A DNA stretch of 64,000 nucleotides, taken from assembly GCA_048013815.1 (NCBI GenBank), contig CM106586.1, forward strand, positions 6,944,001 through 7,008,000, in the 5' to 3' direction. Below the pieces are notes generated by a model. The model made no database searches and was not told the DNA's origin. It saw only the letters and a program-made list of their open reading frames with translations. Position numbers and translations under genes: made by a program. Position 1 is the stretch's first letter, and every line of letters starts with the position of its first letter. The stretch comes from Setoptus koraiensis (lineage: Eukaryota > Arthropoda). Positions 56,807 through 64,000 of the stretch are shown piece after piece.

Positions 56807-59800
56807 TCCACAAAGAAGCACGGAAAAATCGGCCCCTGGGCGACGTTTCAAGACGTTTCGAAGCATTTCAAAAGGGGCGCACAAGGGGCCAACTTGGTCT
56901 TGCATGCAAATCTGCTGCTGCATCACATGTTCGGTGAGCTCATAAAGTAAAGTTGAGTAAAGTAGTGCAGCCAGCAATCACGGCCAACTGTGATCGTAAT
57001 TAACTTAACACTGTTTGTCTGGTGCCAATTAGCAGTTGGCCCAAAGCGCAGTGCAGCTAATTATAGCTAATAAACCAACCGTCACTGCTGACTTATTTAT
57101 ATGATGCATGTATAGGTTGAGACGAGACGGTTACCGTTAGATGGCCATGACTACTACTGTTTTGGGTCGCCACAATGTGCGTGTGCCAGCGTGAAAAGTC
57201 AAACTACTCAGATTTACTTTTCATTTGTCAACTTTTGTATTCTTGTCACGCTCCGCAGAGAATTCAATTCAAATTTTAAAAGTATATTGATGCCTAAACA
57301 GCGATAAAACAACAAGCAACGACGAGGCAATAGTGTTTTTGATTAGCATCTCCCCGCACACAATTAAGTGAGCAGCGAAGGGCCCAATAACAGCAACTAA
57401 TGGCCTCGATGGGGCGCCTATTAGTTGTTTGTTGGTGGCCGATAGTGGCTGACGAGCCCGCTAGCCCATTAGCGCAAACGCTGGCAAGCGTGCCGAAAGG
57501 ATATTTTCGGGGGCACGCGCGAACACATGCCACACTAATTTGTATGCGGCTCGCGTTCGGCGTGTCAGCACGCGATTCCACAGGATTCGGCAGCGGATTC
57601 GGCAGTCGATTCGGCGGCAGACTCGAGAGCCGCCGATTCGCCAGCAAACAGTAGTGATTGGCACTATTTGCGAAAAACAGCAATTGTTGCGAGTGTGCGC
57701 GTTGCTCGAATTGCCCGAGTGCCGACTTTTTCGCGCGCGCCAACCGCCCGAACGTGTTCCATTCTAACCCGAACATGACAGTTCGGGCTGCGAACGAGGC
57801 CGCGGCCTTGGGTGCCCCCCCCCCTGACAGGTTTTTAGCGGCTAAAAATGGGCGCATTTCGCGCATTTCTAGCCAGTTTTCAGTGTGACCTTGATTTTTG
57901 GCGCCCAATGCGCGCTCGCTCACTGCAAGCACGGCCAGCCAAAAGGAGGTCAACCGTCGCCCATGACCTATCGAGCGAGTGCTTTAAATAGAGACACTGT
58001 TATCTCTGTCATTACAATTATGATTATCTCTGCCATTATTATCATCTCTGTGTATTATTACAGAATTTCGTAGCCGGGCGCGTGCAGTATCGCAATATCG
58101 CTTGTTTACATGGATAAACGAATTGTCGCTTGCATGCAAACGCAACTGCCAGTTGACAGTCGCAGGCACGGCTATAACTTGATTAGAAACTTTCCGATCG
58201 CTTCCTTGTCTGATCATCTCATCATTTTTTGTTTGCATTATGTTTTATCCGATCAGTGTGTGCGTTCGAACTCTCTTAATAGCTCACCTAATTAGCGACC
58301 GACTTTCGTACAACTCTCGCTTTTTCGGGCTAAATCCATGCCCACTGAAAGCCGTTTTGCTCGCCGGTTCGCGACGAAAAACTCGTCGCTGTCATTAGCT
58401 CAATTTAGCTGTGCGTAGACAATGACAACTATTGTTTGTTCTCGGTTGCTAGCTCGCGAGCGAACACTCAACAACCCGGCAGGTTCGACACTGCGCACAC
58501 TAGTCAGTTATCAAGTAGGCGATTCGCTAGAAGTTCGCAGCTCGAATTCGTTATTCGAAATTCGCCGTTCGAATTTCGCCACTCGAATTCGCAGTTGGCG
58601 GCTCGAAGTTCGCAGCTCGCAGCTCGCAATTCGCAATTCGCAATTCGCAGCTCGAAACGAAACTTCGAACTGCGATTCGATTTCGCCGATTCGATTCGAA
58701 ATCGTTCGGAGGGGCAGGGGGAAATTTAGCGCAACTCTTTCGCACTCGACTAGTCGACAACTGGTTGTGTTGCTCGATACATTTTCAATAAATAGCTCTA
58801 GCCCGTGTGTGCGATGATTCTTGATTCTTGAATCGCGACTGACAGCCACCTGTTGCTGCCTGTGGCTGGACTGAGAGACAAGACAAACAGGCCTATTGAC
58901 CGACTTGCGGCCAACAGTTTCGTCTAGACGAGCCACCCGAAATCATCTGATTATCTGGTCTGGTCTGACACAGCACAATGGCAATAGGCGATAGGCAAAA
59001 TTTCAGTGTCATGAAAATTAAAAATTTAATAAAATGCTGTTGATTAATTAATGATGATGAAACAAAGATGAAACAAAAACCAGCCAACTCCTTTCGTAAT
59101 ACTGGCTCGATTGCTGTGTATGATTAGTGTTAGCGGGTTAGCCAACTACTACTAACTAACAGTAAATAAAGTTGTTGTTATGTGTTGCTTGCTATGACAA
59201 CAAATGGACAAATCACGGCCACCACCAATCGGCAGCCACTTTCTATTAATGGCCACTAAATGGCATAATTATTATATAATGGTCTGTCTATGTGCGCTGC
59301 TTGTCGCTATAAATAATAATACAGATAAATTAATCCATCCACTTTTTCAGTCAACACGAACACTCTGTTTAGAGCGAGACCTTGAGCGTTGATTTGGTGT
59401 GCTTTTTTCATGGCGTTGTGTCGCCAGTTTGCGGTTGCAAACTTTGCCAACGTTTCCAGTCCCAGTGACACTTCCTTTAGGGCGCCCCTGAGTGCTCAAG
59501 TGAATCCCTTGAGTGCCCCAATGCGCGCCATTGCGCTCCAGCGACAACAACCACACTGTCTAGTCGACAACAACTTTTCTGACAGTCGTCTCTAATTGTA
59601 GTTTTCCGAAATGCCAGGTTGGCCTCTTTCGAACAATTGTGTATCCGAGTTATGCTATAGTTCGAAAAAAAGAAACTAAACAAAACCTCACTGCATGCGC
59701 TGGCAACAAAAACCGGCACACAACCTCGAGCAATGTCGCCTCCTCCTGGCGCCATTCCATCTGACAGTAGGTGGTACAGTAAGCACCGGTGGAAATAATT

Positions 59801-60104
59801 CGCGTCGCGCCTTTGAAAATTCCGGCCATCGATCAATTTTGATCAATTTCTTTTCTTTGAGTCCATTCATTCATTTGCGTCTAATTGATGCTGTTTGTTT
59901 TGTTTTTTTGCCGAAAGTCGTCCGCCAGAAAGTGATCCGAAGTGTCTCTAAAGAATTTCTTTTTGGACCGGCACTGGGACTGGCATATTTCGGGCAGCAT
60001 TGTCGAGAATTTTCGCCGATTGAGCCGAGCCGCACAGATAATTAATTTGGCTCAGAGATAATTTTGCGTTCATTGGCGAAATTGTGCGATTGGTTCGGTT
60101 GTGT

Positions 60105-60131
60105 GATTATCATTGTGAACCAATGATAATC
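60105..60131. repeat. 11-bp stem inverted repeat
   Basis: GATTATCATTG and CAATGATAATC are perfect reverse complements around the 5-base loop TGAAC. A short T-rich stretch follows at 60134. Confidence 0.55.
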
Positions 60132-60521
60132 ATGTTTTTATTTTTTATTTTTATCCCAATTCAGCTCGTAAAAGGCTTATATCCATAGATGCCCATAGCC
60201 TTACCTTGTCAGCGGCATCGGTTAACCTGGCGCATTGTCGCCGTTGACCTCGTGGCAGCACAAACATCTCTGGCACACAAGCAACAGGCCGTGCTGATTT
60301 GCATACCGGCGTGTGCGCATCCATGGTTTCGTCGACGAATTAGCGCCCGTTCGAAGCCACTCTCAATGGAATCGCAGTCCCAGCTGGCAAAATCGATGAT
60401 GTCAGTGGCGGCTAACCGAGAAAGTGACCTGATTTCAATTGACGCACACACACACACGAAAAGGCAACGAAGAGATTCGGTGCCCTCCAACGACAATACT
60501 AGTGCAAGTTAGAGGTCAAGA

Positions 60522-60549
60522 TTGGTAGTTGGCGCGAGCCAACTACCAA
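60522..60549. repeat. 12-bp stem inverted repeat
   Basis: TTGGTAGTTGGC and GCCAACTACCAA are perfect reverse complements around the tetraloop GCGA. It would form a stable hairpin in RNA or single-stranded DNA. Confidence 0.6.
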
Positions 60550-61446
60550 AAATAGATTGCAAGCCGCGCGACCTTCACCTCGTTTATGCCACGCGCTTGC
60601 TCGTGGTTCACCTTTGGCCAGCGTAGCGCGTGCAACTCGTTCTTTTTGTCAGCCCGATAGTTGACTAGCAGCTACAACTATAAATAGTCGTCGTCGTCGT
60701 CTCAAATCGTTGGAACGCTTTTGAAAGTTGCTCACCTGAAATCTGTGGCCCGATTGACGCCGGGCCACAGATGCGTGCGCGCCGGAGGTTAAGATACGGC
60801 CTATACCGATTCTTTCGGAGTAACACCAGGGCCACTGTTTGCCCTGGCTGCTCGTGATCCAGTGAGTATCGATTATCGACACCGAGCACAAGGAACAAAA
60901 AATGGGTTCGCGAACAACGATCGCAAACAAATGAATGAACAACAATAGACGAACGCACTGCAATGTTTGCCCTTCACTTTCGGCGCCTATTTCGAGGCCG
61001 GAAAATATGAGGAAAAAAAGTTATATTGAATTATTTATAGGAACAGGAATTTGACCCGAGTGGCAACTCGCAAAGCAAACAACGACCGAAATGTGTTCGA
61101 GCTGCAAGCCGGCCCATTCACCACAATGCAAGCCTTTTGGCCATATTTTTCGTCACACCATGGCATCAGCGACAGCGAACGGGTTCTCGCACTTTTGTTG
61201 TTCGCGCGATACCTGCAAATCTGCCATTCTCATTGCCAGATTTATTCAGATTCACCGAAACAGCGATTAACAGCGGACAGATCGAGAAACAGATCAACGG
61301 AACAAAATAATATAATAACAACACACGAGCAAAACTTTCTCTTTTCGTTGCCGCTGAACACGAACACCAGGGGGTGTTACTATGACCGCTAGGTCGGACG
61401 TGGCGGCAATTGTCTTTGGCTAGTCCATTTTGTCAGTCACTTGAAC

Positions 61447-61470
61447 AACAACAACAACAACAACAACAAC
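61447..61470. repeat. (CAA)n microsatellite
   Basis: Eight CAA units. Confidence 0.85.
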
Positions 61471-62577
61471 TTAACTGTTTACCTCCATTTTTAGCTGCCG
61501 TTACTTGCAATGCAAGCATACACAATGGCCACAGTTTAGTTTACAAACAATTGGTGCAAACCTATTTCCGGCAATGACCTCGCTGACACGACTTCACTTT
61601 CTCTCTCTATTCATGGCGCGCCATAGAAATGGCGCACGCAACTGTCAACTCTTTTTGTTCGGGCCAACGGACGGCGCCTCTCGGGCCGCTGCGACTTAGC
61701 TTGCATCTTGCCTGCGAGCGAGTCATTGTTTTCTGGTATGACCTACTCCGCGAAACAGGCTCCCTTTCGCTGGTGCGCGCCCCGACGAGAAGCCCAAAAA
61801 GAAGCATCACGAGACGAGAGGCCGAGCTTGCAGCTGCCAATTGATCCTTTGCGCGTACCTCTCGGGCCGCCCCGGCCGCTATTTACTGGCCCGCAACACT
61901 CCGGCCCGCATATTTGGCCCGTGTGGCCATGTATGGACACAACTGGCTGGTCATCAATCAACAATGGGATAACTGAGTGGCCCGCGGCACGGGCATAATT
62001 TGGCCCCAGTGACCACTGATTAGCGGATCCACACCTCCCGTTCTAAAGAGCGCCTCCTCCCTTTCCAGTGATCGCCGCCTCCCTTTCCAGTGAGTGCCGC
62101 CTCCCTGCGCACGGTCGCCTTTGTCGGTCATTCAAATGTCCCATTGAATGCCAGCCATTTATTTGATTGGATTGATTTGGTGGGATATTTGAGCCAGTCG
62201 ATGCAGTCTGCCTGACAATGTGCGAATGACTGGAATCGGCTGGAATTTGGACTGTTTGAAAATGGCGCCTAGAAGTGGCCGTTGCGCGCGCCATCTCGCG
62301 CCAATTCGACGAGTTCATTGATGTTCGTGAAGTGGCCCAATGTTGGGGGCCGAGTTGTCGTCACTGAGACAACTCGCCAGCGCGCATTAAAATAATCCAC
62401 TCTAACCCGTATTCGGCGGGGGCCCCTCGGCAAGCTGCTCAGCGAGCGACGAGGCTGGTGTTGTGCCGAAAGGTGCTCGCGTTACGTAATGCGCGTTATT
62501 ATTGGTCAGTGCGGCAGCAGCCCAGCAGCGACGACAAGAATTTCGCTCTCATATTGTTCACTTCTGCCTATTTGAGC

Positions 62578-62578
<1 letters not shown>

Positions 62579-62629
<51 letters not shown>

Positions 62630-62643
62630 GTGTGTGTGTGCGT
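62579..62643. repeat. (TG)n microsatellite
   Basis: About 32 TG steps with two CG interruptions toward the right end. Confidence 0.9.
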
Positions 62644-63112
62644 GCTTGTGTGCCTAGCGGAATTTGCAAGCATATGTTGAAGTAATCAATTATCACGTCA
62701 ACTTTTGTTGGCGATGAGACAAACAGGTGACACAACGAGACACAACAGCGAGCAATTATCCGTTACGCGTGTACGTGATAATGTAGTTGTTTCTGGCTGA
62801 TTTATGAGGCCAGCAGTAGACAAAGCGACCACGACAACTGGCGGCCAGAGCGCGTTATTTGCAGCGTTATTAACAAACGGCAAGCCGAAACGTAAACAAC
62901 GCGTAATCATAACAAGCCTACGACATACACAAATAAACGGCTCGCCAGGTAATTCAAGATAAGAGTGCTGTATCCATCCAAGTTGTTGTAGGTAGCGCCA
63001 AAACGGTCGCTCACATAACAGGATATAACCATATGTAATAATATGTAATAATGGATCAAGCGAATATACACAGCAAACAGCCACAATAGACAAACAATAA
63101 ACAGACCAACAG

Positions 63113-63298
63113 CTAGCAAACAAACGCAAAATACCGTTGCGCCTCGTCAACCATTTCGAACATCATCGTTCCTTCATCCGATTCACCCGATTCATCCCAT
63201 TGCTGCAAGTAGTAAATGTGATTGTTCTGCAGACAGACAGATAATAGTAACGTTACAAACGAATTTAAATGATATCGATTTGATAATAATGATGGCAT
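63113..63298 (-). CDS. Candidate small exon or 61-residue protein, unrecognised
   Basis: A short frame with two readings. As a terminal exon it would run from 63226, right after a good acceptor (CTGTCTGTCTGCAG), and encode NNHIYYLQQWDESGESDEG and DEAQRYFAFVC before TAG; its upstream exons would lie past the right edge or be unseen. As a single-exon gene it would start at 63298, with a hydrophobic leader (FVTLLLSVCL), and a minus-strand TTATAAAG at 63379-63386 upstream. I recognise no family. Confidence 0.25.
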   Translation of the reverse strand: MPSLLSNRYHLNSFVTLLLSVCLQNNHIYYLQQWDESGESDEGTMMFEMVDEAQRYFAFVC

Positions 63299-64000
63299 CG
63301 TGCTCGCTGGCTTTCGGCGCTGGCGCTACTTGACGTGCGGTCACACGTCATGCAACGGTGTCCATTCTGAGAAAAAGTCTTTATAAGCGCGCCATTAATT
63401 TCATGCAACTAGACGCAAACACGCCGCATCATTAGGCAACAACGTGTTTTCATTTACAAACTCATTAGTTAACTCGACAAACAACTCATTTAGTCACACC
63501 AAGGCACATACGAAATATCGACACATTATTGTACAATAACTCAACAAATAACTGACCAATCGATGTTGGGCATCCAGTCGAACTGGATTGTCTAATTGAA
63601 TGTCAAACCGAAATCAACCAATGACATTTTCGCGTACCTATTTCGCTAGGCTTGGCAGGCTAGTTGCAAACACACGACGACACATATAATAAGTGAGTTA
63701 CTGCAACGCTTACATACTGTTATATAATCATACTTGTGTAACAGCATACAAAGCTAACGGCAGCTAACGGTTTATAATGACGTAACAATGCACAACTACA
63801 TCCCATGTATGTGCCAGTGACATGTATTGCCATTATAATGACCTATTATACAAACTAATGAGCTACTTTTGTGTTCCATATGGACACGACATTGGGCGCT
63901 GTTATTGTTTTGAAAAATTGAATAATTGAGGCACAACAATAAGCTACGCGGGCCCGCAGAAAACAAATTAAACACACCACCACAAATAGCACGATAAACG
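63299..64000. other. AT-rich right end, no gene recognised
   Basis: Mostly AT-rich sequence after the GC-rich middle of the window. It includes the TTATAAAG at 63379-63386 mentioned for the candidate small exon. Nothing else is supported. Confidence 0.5.

Larger units (their letters stand above)
55420..63112. other. Repeat-rich region upstream of NRF-6 with no recognised gene
   Basis: It begins with the NRF-6 5' flank (TG run at 55426-55450). No domain or conserved motif was recognised in any frame, including the larger open frames at 56038-56622 and 57294-57953. Noted inside: AC/TG runs, 13-bp and 22-bp tandem arrays, a TTCG-rich block at 58527-58710 and two clean hairpins near 60.1 and 60.5 kb. 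It may hold introns or regulatory DNA of a gene beyond the right edge. Confidence 0.45.

Overview
The window is nuclear DNA of an arthropod-like invertebrate, most likely a chelicerate such as a mite (inference). Introns of about 100-125 bases with GT..AG ends separate coding exons. The proteins are animal ones: an LC3-type Atg8, MFSD6, RNF11, typical 2-Cys peroxiredoxin, a RIM C2B protein and an NRF-6-type acyltransferase, the last family being mainly nematode and arthropod. CA, CAA/CAG and minisatellite repeats are abundant. No prokaryotic operon, CRISPR array, tRNA, rRNA or recognisable intact transposon was seen.

Bases 1-13200 are gene dense. A head-to-head pair, Atg8/LC3 (minus) and MFSD6 (plus), was tandemly duplicated. 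The second copy is degraded: its Atg8 has lost the C-terminal half and carries an unrelated tail, and its MFSD6 keeps only the 3' end. RNF11 (minus, two exons), an intronless peroxiredoxin (plus), an intronless short-chain dehydrogenase (minus) and a two-exon F-box/LRR protein (plus) follow.

Bases 13202-43067 hold two paralogous minus-strand genes whose last four exons encode a RIM-type C2B region and whose first visible exon is a very long Gln/His-rich exon. Exon lengths and phases match between copies (160, 194 and 140 bases, then the terminal exon). No RIM zinc finger, PDZ or C2A domain is visible, so these are C2B-only RIM-like genes or 3' parts of larger genes. A stretch of about 1.25 kb of the long exon is almost identical between copies while the rest is clearly diverged, which points to recent gene conversion. 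Between the two genes lie 17.5 kb without a credible gene, GC-rich in its middle and full of short repeats.

Bases 47014-55419 hold one six-exon minus-strand gene for a 1200-residue NRF-6-type membrane acyltransferase, with the reading phase kept across every proposed junction. From 55420 to the right end there is repeat-rich DNA without a convincing gene, apart from a weak candidate small exon at 63113-63298.

The genes are not a functional cluster: they cover autophagy, transport, ubiquitin ligation, redox defence, synaptic-type exocytosis and lipid-type acyl transfer. The points of most interest are the RIM-like tandem pair with its near-identical tract and the chimeric or tailed Atg8 paralogues. 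I did not find a convincing new multi-gene system.
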